This document shows positions 37,208 to 46,015 of a stretch of DNA of 64,000 bases, piece by piece (positions within the stretch are counted from its first letter, which is position 1; each line of letters begins with the position of its first letter). Source of the DNA: Paenibacillus kyungheensis (GTDB lineage Bacteria; Bacillota; Bacilli; Paenibacillales; Paenibacillaceae). Where the stretch lies: NCBI RefSeq assembly GCF_028606985.1, contig NZ_CP117416.1, forward strand, positions 375,501 through 439,500, in the 5' to 3' direction. The notes below the pieces were generated by a model. It had not been told where the DNA came from, did not search any database, and saw only the letters and a list, made by a program, of their open reading frames with translations. Made by a program: the position numbers and the translations under genes.

Positions 37208-38278
37208 ATGATCATAAAAGACTTGTTTATTAATTTTTGTATCATTTCTACTTTTTTATTTTTTGGTAATGCTCTTTTTCGCAGTGTGCGTAGTAATCCA
37301 CGTATCAGTCCATTTGTGTTTAAGATGTTAACAGGGGTTTTTCTAGGGGTATTTGGTATCGTCCAAATGCAGTTCACATTCAAATTAGATAATGGAACAT
37401 TGCTTGATCTGAGACAAATTCCTATTATTGTAGCTACTGTATTAAGCGGTGGCATGGCTGGCATTATTACGACTATTCTGATTTCAATAGCTCGCTTATG
37501 GTTTTCTGCTTCGATTACTGGTGTTTCTTTTCTAGGGATAGCTAATGCCTGTATTACATTTGTAATTGCCTATTTCGTATTTCGAACCAAGCCTTCTTTT
37601 CGTTACAAATGGTTTATGACTGCACTGTTATCGACATTGAATTCATTGCTTATTTTTCTGTTATGGACTGGATTTTCAAAAAGGACGACACTGATTTTAT
37701 TTATTGTGGTGCTCTTTTCGTCGTTTATATTTACTTATTTGCTGATCGAACGGTTACGACGGTATAACAAGATTTATGATGCGATGAGTAAAGAAGTTCA
37801 ATTTGATTTTTTGACAGGGTTATACAACTATCGTGGATTTACATATAAATACAATCAATTAAGTCAGCAAAAGAAAATTACTTTTTCGTTACTATTGTTA
37901 GATATCGATTATTTCAAAGTGATTAATGATCAATACGGTCACTCTGCTGGAGATGCGGTGCTAGCTCAATTTGCTGAAGTGCTATGTAGCAGTGTGCGCT
38001 CATTTGATTATTGTTTTCGCAAAGGAGGAGAAGAATTCGCAATCATTCTTGAACATGTAGAAGAGCATGCAGAAGCGATCAGATGGGCAGAGACGATTCG
38101 CCAAAATATTCAAGAGCATAAGTTTGTGATTCCTGATGGCAGAACGGTATCAATGACAGTCTCGCTTGGGATAGGATTTTATCCTTTATATGCTGATGAC
38201 GAGTTGTTAGAAAAAACCGATCGTGCTTTGTATGAAGCTAAAAAAGGCGGAAGAAATCAGTTTTGTATTGCACACTAA
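37208..38278 (+). CDS. Membrane diguanylate cyclase, 5TMR-LYT + GGDEF, copy 1
   Basis: 356 residues. Six hydrophobic helices in the first ~180 residues include the LDLRQIPIIVATVLSGG block of 5TM receptors of the LytS-YhcK type. The GGDEF domain has DFLTGLYN, active-site GGEEF near residue 272 and the inhibitory I-site RSFD five residues before it. The enzyme makes cyclic di-GMP from two GTP at the membrane and should show product inhibition. AAAAGGGG precedes the ATG. A paralogue follows after 91 bp. Confidence 0.93.
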   Translation: MIIKDLFINFCIISTFLFFGNALFRSVRSNPRISPFVFKMLTGVFLGVFGIVQMQFTFKLDNGTLLDLRQIPIIVATVLSGGMAGIITTILISIARLWFSASITGVSFLGIANACITFVIAYFVFRTKPSFRYKWFMTALLSTLNSLLIFLLWTGFSKRTTLILFIVVLFSSFIFTYLLIERLRRYNKIYDAMSKEVQFDFLTGLYNYRGFTYKYNQLSQQKKITFSLLLLDIDYFKVINDQYGHSAGDAVLAQFAEVLCSSVRSFDYCFRKGGEEFAIILEHVEEHAEAIRWAETIRQNIQEHKFVIPDGRTVSMTVSLGIGFYPLYADDELLEKTDRALYEAKKGGRNQFCIAH

Positions 38279-38369
38279 AATAATAAATTTAGCCTATTTA
38301 ATAAATTCTTCAGACTGACGATGTATATAGATATACTTATTATTTCCGTAGTCAGAGGGACGTGAACAA

Positions 38370-39443
38370 ATGTTGTTCAAAGATTTATTTATGAATTTTT
38401 GTATTTTAGCTACATTTTCTTTTTTTGGAAGTATGTTATTGAATTATTTGAATGCTCATTTCAAAACAAGTACGTATATAAAGCGCCAATGGATCGGATT
38501 ATTTTTTGGTTTGTTAGGAGCTACACTAATGCAATTTACATTTCCAGTAGGAGATAATGTACTATTGGATTTGCGCCAGATATCGATCGTTCTGTCGATT
38601 AGTATGGGTGGCAGTGTAGCCGGAATTATTACAACGATTATTATTATGATTACCAGAATTATATTAAGTCCGACGATTGGATTAAGTGCAATATTGGGCT
38701 TGGTCAATGCAGCAACTCTCTGTATCGTAGCTTCATGGATTTTTTCACGCAAAATTAGTTTTTATAGAAAATGGTTATATTCAGGAATTGCTTTGACGAT
38801 TATTGCTATGATCTCGCTCAGTATTGTATTAGGCAAAAATGAAATTGATAAAGTGTTTGTATTTATTATCGTGGAATCCGCAGCGACTTTATTTATTTTT
38901 ATGCTTACTCGATCTTTACGAAAAAACAATGAATTATTTGAAAAAGTAAGCAAAGAAGCTCAATTCGACTTTTTGACAGGCTTATATAATCCAAGAGCAT
39001 TTGAGCACAAGTTCGAGCAATTACAACATCAGGAAACAGATATGGCACATTCTCTGCTATTTATCGATATCGATCATTTCAAAAAAGTAAATGATGAATA
39101 TGGTCATCCGGCAGGAGATGCGGTGCTATTTCAGTTGGCTAACGTGATTCAACAAAGTATTCGCAGTACAGATTATGGAGCTCGCAAAGGTGGAGAAGAA
39201 TTTGCTGTCTGGCTAGAATACTGCCAATTAACTGAAGCCAAAATTATTGCCGAGACGTTACGCACCAATGTGGAAAAGAAAAAGTTTGTACTACCGGATG
39301 GTAAAATCATTCATATTACAATCTCGATAGGTATTGGCATGTACCCGGCGTTGTTGTGGGATGAATTGTTAGAAAAAACCGATCAAGCGTTATATGAAGC
39401 CAAACAGCAAGGACGCAATCGCTCCTGCCTTGCTCAGTTTTGA
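38370..39443 (+). CDS. Membrane diguanylate cyclase, 5TMR-LYT + GGDEF, copy 2
   Basis: 357 residues with the same layout as the preceding gene: start LFKDLFMNFCILATFSFFG, the LLDLRQISIVLSISMGG membrane block, DFLTGLYN, GGEEF near residue 273 and I-site RSTD. Both copies look active. Tandem duplication with divergence in the membrane part suggests two input signals for one output. Ends with a terminator at 39497. Confidence 0.93.
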   Translation: MLFKDLFMNFCILATFSFFGSMLLNYLNAHFKTSTYIKRQWIGLFFGLLGATLMQFTFPVGDNVLLDLRQISIVLSISMGGSVAGIITTIIIMITRIILSPTIGLSAILGLVNAATLCIVASWIFSRKISFYRKWLYSGIALTIIAMISLSIVLGKNEIDKVFVFIIVESAATLFIFMLTRSLRKNNELFEKVSKEAQFDFLTGLYNPRAFEHKFEQLQHQETDMAHSLLFIDIDHFKKVNDEYGHPAGDAVLFQLANVIQQSIRSTDYGARKGGEEFAVWLEYCQLTEAKIIAETLRTNVEKKKFVLPDGKIIHITISIGIGMYPALLWDELLEKTDQALYEAKQQGRNRSCLAQF

Positions 39444-39496
39444 GCTGTTTAGCCCTTTTTAGATCCAAATAATATTTTTATAAGTAAAAAAAATAG

Positions 39497-39531
39497 AAAT
39501 ACGACCTTAGTATATGGAGGTCGTATTTTTT
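39497..39531 (+). terminator. Terminator after the diguanylate cyclase pair
   Basis: AAATACGACCT pairs with AGGTCGTATTT around a 10-nt loop and runs into a T tract. Confidence 0.9.
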
Positions 39532-39679
39532 GCTTTACATACAGCATTCTCTCTTACTTAATTTACTTTTAATTAAAAATTTACATAAAAGAGGAATTAG
39601 ATAGACAAAATAGAATTATGATAATAAGAGAATCAGAATAGTCATTCTGTCTCTACCTATTCAAAGGAGGAATTGTTAT

Positions 39680-41242
39680 ATGCATAAGGTAGTCACGAAG
39701 CGGTTAACAGTAGTGCTTTTAACAGCATTATTGATGTTCATTTCTTTATTGGGTGGGTATCGTCCGGTAGCTGAAGCGGCAACAACATTAACGGTTGCAC
39801 AAGCGATTCAAGCTCAAAGTGGTGGCTCTACAATTACAGTTAAAGGGATTGTGGTTGGACATGCTTCAGGAGCTTCTACAGGTGATTTTGCAAGCCCGTT
39901 TGCTAACGATTTTAACGTGCTAATCGCAGATAGCAGCAGTGAACGTACAACTAGCAAATTAGTAGATGTACAATTAAGCAGCTCTTTCCGCTCGCAGTTC
40001 GGTTTACAGAGCAATCCAAGTCTAATTGGCAAAACGATTGTCGTTACCGGTACAGCTGGTGCATATAACAATTTTGCAGGTGTTAAAAATCCAACGTCTG
40101 TGACTTTAGATGGTGGTACAACGACACCTCCTACTGAACCTGGAACAGATACACCTCTTCCTAATGGAACAGGTAAAAAAGTATTGTTCGATAATACGCA
40201 TGCTCAAACTGCCGGTGCAGCAGATTGGGTAATCGATGGTGGATTCTCTGACTTTGCAAATGGACTCAAAGCAGACGGATTTACAGTGGATGCGCTAACT
40301 CGTCCAATACCGTATACATTTGGAGAGCAAGCGATCACGTATGATAAGCTCAAAGGATACGATGTATTCGTTATCGCTGAGCCTAACGTTCCTTTCAAAT
40401 CAACAGAACAAGCAGCTATGCTTCAATATGTAAAAGGCGGCGGTAGTATTTTCTTTATTGCCGATCACTATAATGCAGACCGCAACAAAAATCGCTGGGA
40501 TGGATCAGAAGCAATCAACGGATACCGTCGTGGTGCTTACAGTAACCCGGCAAAAGGAATGAGTGCAGAAGAAGCAGCTTCACCAGCGATGCAAGGTGTG
40601 AGTGGTTCCGACTGGTTGGGTACGAACTTTGGTATTCGTTTCCGTTACAACGCTCTAGGTGATGTGAATGCCAATGATATCGTTGCTTCATCACAAGCGT
40701 TTGGCATTACAGCTGGTGTAAATTCTGTAGCGATGCATGCAGGATCAACACTTGCTATTCTAGATCCGACCAAAGCAAAAGGTATCGTATATCTACCGTC
40801 TTCTGTATCCAAATGGAATAATGCTGTCGATCAAGGCGTATACAATGGCGGCGGACGTGCAGAAGGTCCTTATGCAGCGGTTTCTAAAGTAGGCGCAGGG
40901 AAAGCTGCCTTTATCGGTGATTCTTCGCCAGTAGAAGATGCTTCTCCTAAATATCTACGTGAAGAAACAGGCGCTAAAAAGACAACCTATGATGGATACA
41001 AAGAAGTCGATGATGCGAAATTATTGGTACAGACGGTAAGATGGTTGGCTGTTAAAGAAAGCTATACCAGCTTAAATCAAGTATCAGGGTTGACGTTAGA
41101 TAGCCCAACATCATTGATCTCTATCGAGACACCTGCTACATCTACAGAGCCACAAGCTGAACCTTGGGCAGCTCCAGCAGCAGGTTACAAATGGTATGAT
41201 CCAACAACATTCAAAAACGGCTCTTATGGAGCAGCTTCATAA
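39680..41242 (+). CDS. Secreted DUF6359 (OB-fold-like) plus GATase-like-domain protein
   Basis: 520 residues. A signal peptide with cleavage near VAEAA is followed by an OB-fold-like domain (about 35-145; TLTVAQAIQAQSGGSTITVK, GVVVGH-type strands) known from the N-terminus of YhcR-type secreted nucleases, a Thr/Pro linker, and a ~250-residue alpha/beta domain starting KVLFDNTHAQTAGAADWVI with a ThuA/GATase-like flavour (IFFIADHYNADRNKN). Exported and probably cell-wall or medium located. No nuclease motif is seen, so activity is unknown. AAAGGAGGAA precedes the ATG. Confidence 0.8.
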   Translation: MHKVVTKRLTVVLLTALLMFISLLGGYRPVAEAATTLTVAQAIQAQSGGSTITVKGIVVGHASGASTGDFASPFANDFNVLIADSSSERTTSKLVDVQLSSSFRSQFGLQSNPSLIGKTIVVTGTAGAYNNFAGVKNPTSVTLDGGTTTPPTEPGTDTPLPNGTGKKVLFDNTHAQTAGAADWVIDGGFSDFANGLKADGFTVDALTRPIPYTFGEQAITYDKLKGYDVFVIAEPNVPFKSTEQAAMLQYVKGGGSIFFIADHYNADRNKNRWDGSEAINGYRRGAYSNPAKGMSAEEAASPAMQGVSGSDWLGTNFGIRFRYNALGDVNANDIVASSQAFGITAGVNSVAMHAGSTLAILDPTKAKGIVYLPSSVSKWNNAVDQGVYNGGGRAEGPYAAVSKVGAGKAAFIGDSSPVEDASPKYLREETGAKKTTYDGYKEVDDAKLLVQTVRWLAVKESYTSLNQVSGLTLDSPTSLISIETPATSTEPQAEPWAAPAAGYKWYDPTTFKNGSYGAAS

Positions 41243-41280
41243 CAGGTAGTTACGAATAGATGTAGCCTATCATATCAAAT

Positions 41281-41330
41281 AAAAACAGCTTTCGACCTGC
41301 CTATAAAGCAGAGAAGAAAGCTGTTTTTAT
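41281..41330. terminator. Bidirectional terminator
   Basis: AAAAACAGCTTTC pairs with GAAAGCTGTTTTT. A and T tracts on both sides let it end the secreted-protein gene and the convergent DUF350 operon. Confidence 0.88.
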
Positions 41331-41353
41331 ATTTTTACCAGTATATTGATTTA

Positions 41354-41758
41354 TTACATTACAAATGTTCCAATCACAAATGAAATTCCGATAATCAAAG
41401 AACGTAACAATTGAGCAATCGCCATATTGCCTTTTTCAATCTGTTCACAGACTTTGGTACGAGGAGTTACCCAATCGAATACTAGATACACCAGACACAG
41501 AATCACAATACCAACACCTGACCAGATCAATACATCTATCCATGCATCAGAATTAATCGATACCAGCCCGACGATAATACATAACCCTAACATTTTGCTA
41601 CCCATATACATACCCGCCGCTTGATTACCATCTGCAATCTGCTGATTATCATTGTAGCGTGTCATAAGACTAAAAATATAATACCCTACAAACAGAACAG
41701 CAAATAAAATAACTAACCCTATTCCGATATGTAATAAGTCAGTTCCGAAGTTTTTCAA
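41354..41758 (-). CDS. DUF350 (YjfL-like) membrane protein
   Basis: 134 residues from TTG 41758, placed 8 nt after AAGGAGG; the frame extends upstream through the ribosome binding site, which rules out the longer start. Four hydrophobic helices with polar NxAAG-type motif (ADGNQAAGMYMGSK) and the second repeat KGNMAIAQLLRS fit the DUF350 family of internally duplicated membrane proteins. It is the last gene of an operon with an ATP-grasp amidoligase and a lipoprotein, as for E. coli YjfL. Confidence 0.82.
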   Translation of the reverse strand: MKNFGTDLLHIGIGLVILFAVLFVGYYIFSLMTRYNDNQQIADGNQAAGMYMGSKMLGLCIIVGLVSINSDAWIDVLIWSGVGIVILCLVYLVFDWVTPRTKVCEQIEKGNMAIAQLLRSLIIGISFVIGTFVM

Positions 41759-41799
41759 CTGTATTTCCTCCTTCAAAATATAAACATATAATCAGTTGT

Positions 41800-43143
41800 T
41801 CAAAAAGCTGATGAGGGAACAATCGCCGCCGCACAATAGCAAGCTAGATTGTCTGTCACTTTGCCTCCTATACGAGGTAGCAATCCAGCAAATTGACCAC
41901 CTATCACAAAAGCTCCTGTTAACAGATAACCATCAAATGTTCCTTCAGAAGTCGTTACAGAGACAGGCTCCATCGGATGCAGTTGTTGATAGATTTTGGG
42001 CTGATTTTCATAATAAGCGGCAATCTCATCATCTTCTGTCTGTGGAGTAGAATCATCACGATAAGTAGACTTAGGTCTATTTAATGAATGTGTTTCCGGT
42101 TGTTCGATCAGATGCGTTCCTAATCCTTCACGTCCAAAAAAGCCTTTGACTACATAAGGAATCTGCTGTTGCACAAACACTTGATCTGTAAAATACGTAG
42201 GTAACAAATACTGCTGAATCCATTCACATTCTTCGTCTGTAAATAAAGTAAAGCCTGTATAGTCAGCCATCTCCGCATTGCGTTCATACAATGACCAGAT
42301 TGTCGCCATAAATCCTTTGCTCTGGGTCACGATATGTTGCACCGGATTCAGTAGACCAAGCTTACCGTCAGTTACTAGTTGTAATAAGTCTTCACCGACA
42401 GGGCGCTCTGAATCTGCTTCTCGATCTTCTACCAGATACTCTAACGGATATAAGCGATACAGAATATAGATACGTTCTTGCCCATAATACAGTCCTTCAC
42501 CCGGTATAATCTGTAGTTGTTCTAAAGGTACATATGTAGCTTCAATACCAAGTGCTATACACTGTTCCATCATATATAACGTATTCGCACGATCTTCATC
42601 ATGCCAGTCATAACTGGTAAAATAGATTACTTCGCCTAATCCCTGATCTTTATAATAATCAACCGCTTGCTTGAACATCTTCTGAATACAACTATTCATC
42701 GAAGCAGAAGCAGGCTTTAGATCAGAAGCATATCGTAATAATTCTTGCTCCAAAAAAGCCACTTCAGGCACACCACTTGGTGTATCTGTATTATTTTCGA
42801 TACATTTCAGCTCGCCTTGAGGGCTAATGATCCAATCTAATCTAGTCAGTCCATCTAACGGAATATCCTGACGAGCACCTTCTAGTAGAGCAGGATGAAT
42901 CCCTAATTGCTGTAATAGATAATCGTCGGGTAAATGTTGTTGTACAAATCGCAACGTTTTGCGATATAGATGATCTACTTGTTCAGAGCCAATGCGTAGC
43001 TGTTCCCATTCATGTGCCTGATAAAGAGTGAGCGCTGTTAAGCAATAAGGCTTCTCGTACATCATATGATAAGGAACCCGTTGTTCGATCTCCGGGGTGA
43101 ATAGTTGTGCTCTTGTATACGGAAGAGCTCGTGTCTGTCGCAT
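41800..43143 (-). CDS. Glutathionylspermidine synthase-like ATP-grasp amidoligase (YjfC-like)
   Basis: 447 residues. IENNTDTPSGVPEVAFLE and the C-terminal VVKGFFGREGLGTHLIE are the metal- and ATP-binding blocks of the GSP-synthetase ATP-grasp family. The N-terminal amidase domain of true glutathionylspermidine synthase is absent, as in E. coli YjfC. It should join a carboxylate to an amine, possibly on a peptide or polyamine; the substrate is unknown. GGAGG lies before ATG 43143, 4 nt from the upstream lipoprotein stop. Confidence 0.9.
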   Translation of the reverse strand: MRQTRALPYTRAQLFTPEIEQRVPYHMMYEKPYCLTALTLYQAHEWEQLRIGSEQVDHLYRKTLRFVQQHLPDDYLLQQLGIHPALLEGARQDIPLDGLTRLDWIISPQGELKCIENNTDTPSGVPEVAFLEQELLRYASDLKPASASMNSCIQKMFKQAVDYYKDQGLGEVIYFTSYDWHDEDRANTLYMMEQCIALGIEATYVPLEQLQIIPGEGLYYGQERIYILYRLYPLEYLVEDREADSERPVGEDLLQLVTDGKLGLLNPVQHIVTQSKGFMATIWSLYERNAEMADYTGFTLFTDEECEWIQQYLLPTYFTDQVFVQQQIPYVVKGFFGREGLGTHLIEQPETHSLNRPKSTYRDDSTPQTEDDEIAAYYENQPKIYQQLHPMEPVSVTTSEGTFDGYLLTGAFVIGGQFAGLLPRIGGKVTDNLACYCAAAIVPSSAF

Positions 43144-43147
43144 CTAG

Positions 43148-43378
43148 TTAACCTCCAGAAAAGAAACCGCTAAAGCCACCACTACCAAATCCACTATGGG
43201 AGCTACTTTTTTTCGAATATGATGAGCCACTGTGATAGCCACTACTAGTATTACAGTTATATGCATTCCCGTTCTGATCATACTGACAATCGTCATCATA
43301 CTCATTGCCACAGCCGGAAAGGGTTGCAGGAACGGCGAGCATTAATGAGAAAGCAATCATTTTGGTACGATTATTCAT
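43148..43378 (-). CDS. Small Gly/Ser-rich lipoprotein
   Basis: 76 residues from ATG 43378, which shares a base pattern TGATG with the upstream stop; GAGGTG precedes it. The signal peptide ends in lipobox LSGC, so the mature protein of ~55 residues is lipid-anchored. It has four further Cys-containing or acidic positions (DDDCQYD, YNCN), then a Ser/Gly-rich tail ending SGFFSGG. The tail resembles YjfM/DUF1190-type lipoproteins found with YjfC. Possibly a substrate of the neighbouring amidoligase (inference). Confidence 0.82.
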   Translation of the reverse strand: MNNRTKMIAFSLMLAVPATLSGCGNEYDDDCQYDQNGNAYNCNTSSGYHSGSSYSKKSSSHSGFGSGGFSGFFSGG

Positions 43379-43860
43379 CACTCATTCACCTCATTTAAAA
43401 AAATCATCACTTTCTGACGATCTGCATCCAGTACGGTATACAAAATATCATACGTAATATCTTGCTGTACCAAATAGTGATCCAATAAGCGAAGAGCCAG
43501 ATGAATGGGTGACACATACGAATCGATTGCATCACGACGTTGAAATTGTGTGCCATTCCAGAGCCAATATTCAGGAGCAAGTCCATTCGGATAATCTTTC
43601 TGCCCGCTGATCGTGGTGGCTAGACTACGCTGATACGTTGCCGGTAATTCTTCTGCAAATGGACGTAGATAAATCGTATGCTTTTCATGATCTATAGATT
43701 CATGAGACACATGAACCCATATACGATGATTAAGTTTTACTGCATCCACTAGCTTATGTACAAATAATTCTTCTTGCGACAGTGAATGAATCTGATACAC
43801 TTCGCCAACTTCCATCTGCTTGGTTTCTGACCATTCTATATATCGCAGAGGATAATACAT
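43378..43860 (-). CDS. Conserved-looking protein of unknown function, first gene of ATP-grasp operon
   Basis: 160 residues from ATG 43860; AAAGGGAG lies 8 nt upstream, while the in-frame GTG at 43869 falls next to it. No signal peptide or membrane helix. Mixed alpha/beta with many acidic and aromatic residues; no motif recognised. By position it may correspond to the YjfK (DUF2491)-type partner of the E. coli yjf genes, which the IEWSETKQMEVGEVYQI opening loosely resembles. Overlaps the lipoprotein start. Confidence 0.72.
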   Translation of the reverse strand: MYYPLRYIEWSETKQMEVGEVYQIHSLSQEELFVHKLVDAVKLNHRIWVHVSHESIDHEKHTIYLRPFAEELPATYQRSLATTISGQKDYPNGLAPEYWLWNGTQFQRRDAIDSYVSPIHLALRLLDHYLVQQDITYDILYTVLDADRQKVMIFLNEVNE

Positions 43861-44200
43861 ACTGTTCACTCCCTTTTGAATAATACATCGATAGACTATT
43901 CCTTTTTACGTCGTAATTTGTAAAAAGATGCACATTTTCCAGTATACCGATTTCTTTGCAAATAGGAACAAATATTTCATAAGATATTCGCTATATTTTG
44001 CAAAAAAAAGAATATGAATACCAAATTCGCAAACAGTAAAGAGTTGCTTGTATAATGAGCCTAACAACGTTTGTTAATAAGGCAGAGAAGAATAAAATCG
44101 CCTTATTTTCTTGGAACAACGTCTGCCACTTTTGTACAGATACAAGGAGGTATGACTTATTATAGATATAATATCGAGAAGCACACGAAAGCAAAAACCT
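43861..44200. promoter_or_regulatory. Divergent promoter region, no gene seen
   Basis: 340 AT-rich bp between the ATP-grasp operon and the glycosyltransferase gene. It must hold promoters in both directions; I cannot assign clear hexamers. A perfect AAGGAGG at 44144-44150 is 51 nt from the ATG at 44201 but 8 nt from an in-frame ATT at 44159. Confidence 0.5.
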
Positions 44201-45445
44201 ATGTATATTACACCGCTAACTGAATGGATCGCATTGTTGATATTATTGGCGATAGGGCTATGGATACGTGTATGGCTGGGAAGCCATTATGCAGGATTTA
44301 TGAGCGATCAGAATTTGTTTGTCCAGTGGATGAATGAGATACGGCAGTATGGGCTAGGAACGGTCTATATCCATGATACCAATATTAATTACCCACCCTT
44401 ATTTTTACTTATTATGCAAGGCTATGCCGCGCTTGTACATGGATTCGGAATTACGATACAAGCAGGTCAATTGTCTTTTAAATGGTTGCTGATCCTACTT
44501 GATCTATGTGCATGTATAATCGTCTTTTGTTGGTCGCGTAACATTAGATCCACGCCTACACGCTGGTTATTATTCAGTTTATTTGTATTCAATCCAGCCT
44601 TGATCGTCAACAGTTCGATCTGGGGACAAGTTGATATATTAAATGGAATCCTGATGGCAGGTGCGTTACTGACTGTTGTCGCTTTTCCTCTAGTAGCAGG
44701 TTTACTATTTGCGATCGCTCTATTTACCAAATTACAAGCGATTGTGATTGCACCTGTGTTCGGATTTTATGTATTAAAATGTATATGGCAACGTCAGATA
44801 AAGCCTCTTATTTATATGGTAGTAGGGGCGATCATTCCTGTAGTGGTGGTCGTTATTTATTTTGCCTCGTATGGTGGATTACAAGCGATGTTCAAAGGTG
44901 CTTATATCAGCGCTGTAGGCTTGTACACTCAAGTCACCTTGAATGCGTTAAATATCTGGTTTTATGTGATCGGAACTGTTCCCACCATGAACGATACAGA
45001 GAAGCTCTGGAACATCATTTCACTACGTAATGTGGGATTTATATTATTGTTGATCGCTGTGATCTATACAGGGATCTATCTTTGGAAATGTCGCGTGCTT
45101 TATACAGCCGTTTTGCTCAAAGCTGCTGCATGGATTTCATTTGCCTTTTTTATGTTACCGACAGAAATTCACGAGCGCTACAGTATTCCTGCGCTGATTC
45201 TACTGTTACTTATCGCTATGATAGACCGGAAATGGATTGCAATCGCCTGTGTATTGAGTGTAACGATTACGTATAATCTATGGGGCGTGCTAACAAGCAA
45301 CCTTCCGCGTATACCAGGCATGATCATAGTATGGATTCATCTCTTCATTTTGCTGTGGATGGGCTGGTTAATGTATCGGGAAATGCGGGAAAATAGTAAA
45401 AACCAATTACGTAAAAGCACCATACATGCAGAGGAGGCTAGGTGA
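44201..45445 (+). CDS. GT-C type membrane glycosyltransferase (ALG6/ALG8- or GT87-like)
   Basis: 414 residues from ATG 44201. About ten membrane helices. GFMSDQNLFVQWMNEIRQYG in the first outer loop gives the acidic catalytic position, INYPPLFLLIMQGY is the conserved YPP motif and PTEIHERYSIPALI the HERY motif of polyprenyl-phosphate-sugar dependent GT-C enzymes. It transfers a sugar on the outer face of the membrane; acceptor unknown. The ATG lacks a ribosome binding site; an ATT at 44159, 8 nt after AAGGAGG, would add 14 residues. Its stop overlaps the GrpB-like start (TGATG). Confidence 0.85.
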   Translation: MYITPLTEWIALLILLAIGLWIRVWLGSHYAGFMSDQNLFVQWMNEIRQYGLGTVYIHDTNINYPPLFLLIMQGYAALVHGFGITIQAGQLSFKWLLILLDLCACIIVFCWSRNIRSTPTRWLLFSLFVFNPALIVNSSIWGQVDILNGILMAGALLTVVAFPLVAGLLFAIALFTKLQAIVIAPVFGFYVLKCIWQRQIKPLIYMVVGAIIPVVVVVIYFASYGGLQAMFKGAYISAVGLYTQVTLNALNIWFYVIGTVPTMNDTEKLWNIISLRNVGFILLLIAVIYTGIYLWKCRVLYTAVLLKAAAWISFAFFMLPTEIHERYSIPALILLLLIAMIDRKWIAIACVLSVTITYNLWGVLTSNLPRIPGMIIVWIHLFILLWMGWLMYREMRENSKNQLRKSTIHAEEAR

Positions 45446-45954
45446 TGGATGTACGATTGAGTGATTTTCGTGAAGAATGGGCGATACAGTTTGCAGAAGA
45501 AGCTGAGTTACTTAGAGATATATTTACAGATCAAATCATAGAGATACATCACTTTGGAAGCACATCGGTTCCTTTTTTAAAAGCAAAACCGGTGATTGAT
45601 ATGCTGGTAATCGTTCAGAATATTGAAAAGATGGATGAATGGAACAATCATATGCATGATTTGGGATATGATGTAGCAGGTGAATGGGGAATAGAAGGCA
45701 GGCGGTTATTTCGAAAAGGTGGCGATCAGCGCACTCACCATATTCATTGTTATGAACAACATAATCCTCATATCCATCGTCATCTTGTTGTACGAGATTA
45801 TTTACGTTGCCATCCCGAAGAAGTGACTCGATATAGCCAGTTTAAAGAAGAACTTGCCCAGAAATTCACTACAACCAACGAGTACAGCCCAGCTAAAAAA
45901 CAATTTGTCACTCAATTAGAACAGCGTGCTTTGCTCTGGTATGCTTTACAATAA
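45445..45954 (+). CDS. GrpB-like (UPF0157) nucleotidyltransferase-fold protein
   Basis: 169 residues from ATG 45445, with GAGGAGG 7 nt upstream and TGATG overlap with the glycosyltransferase stop. IHHFGSTSVPFLKAKPVIDMLV is the GrpB signature, a nucleotidyltransferase-like active site (GSTS and D-x-D-like IDML). Substrate of this family is not established. The coupling to a membrane glycosyltransferase is noted but may be chance. Confidence 0.88.
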   Translation: MDVRLSDFREEWAIQFAEEAELLRDIFTDQIIEIHHFGSTSVPFLKAKPVIDMLVIVQNIEKMDEWNNHMHDLGYDVAGEWGIEGRRLFRKGGDQRTHHIHCYEQHNPHIHRHLVVRDYLRCHPEEVTRYSQFKEELAQKFTTTNEYSPAKKQFVTQLEQRALLWYALQ

Positions 45955-45961
45955 TAAATAA

Positions 45962-45996
45962 AGAACGCCTACAAACATCATGTCTGTAGGCGTTCT
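45962..45996. terminator. Bidirectional terminator between convergent genes
   Basis: AGAACGCCTACA pairs with TGTAGGCGTTCT. A-rich left flank gives a T tract for the minus-strand thymidine kinase; the right flank is less T-rich. Confidence 0.75.
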
Positions 45997-46015
45997 GGAG
46001 TTTACAACCGCCAAT

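Noticed and set aside
43991..44194. 67-aa minus-strand frame in the divergent promoter region
   Set aside because: No ribosome binding site, covers the strong plus-strand AAGGAGG, no protein-like pattern beyond AT-rich hydrophobicity.
44152..44223. 23-aa leader peptide before the glycosyltransferase
   Set aside because: The ATG is only one base after AAGGAGG, too close for initiation.
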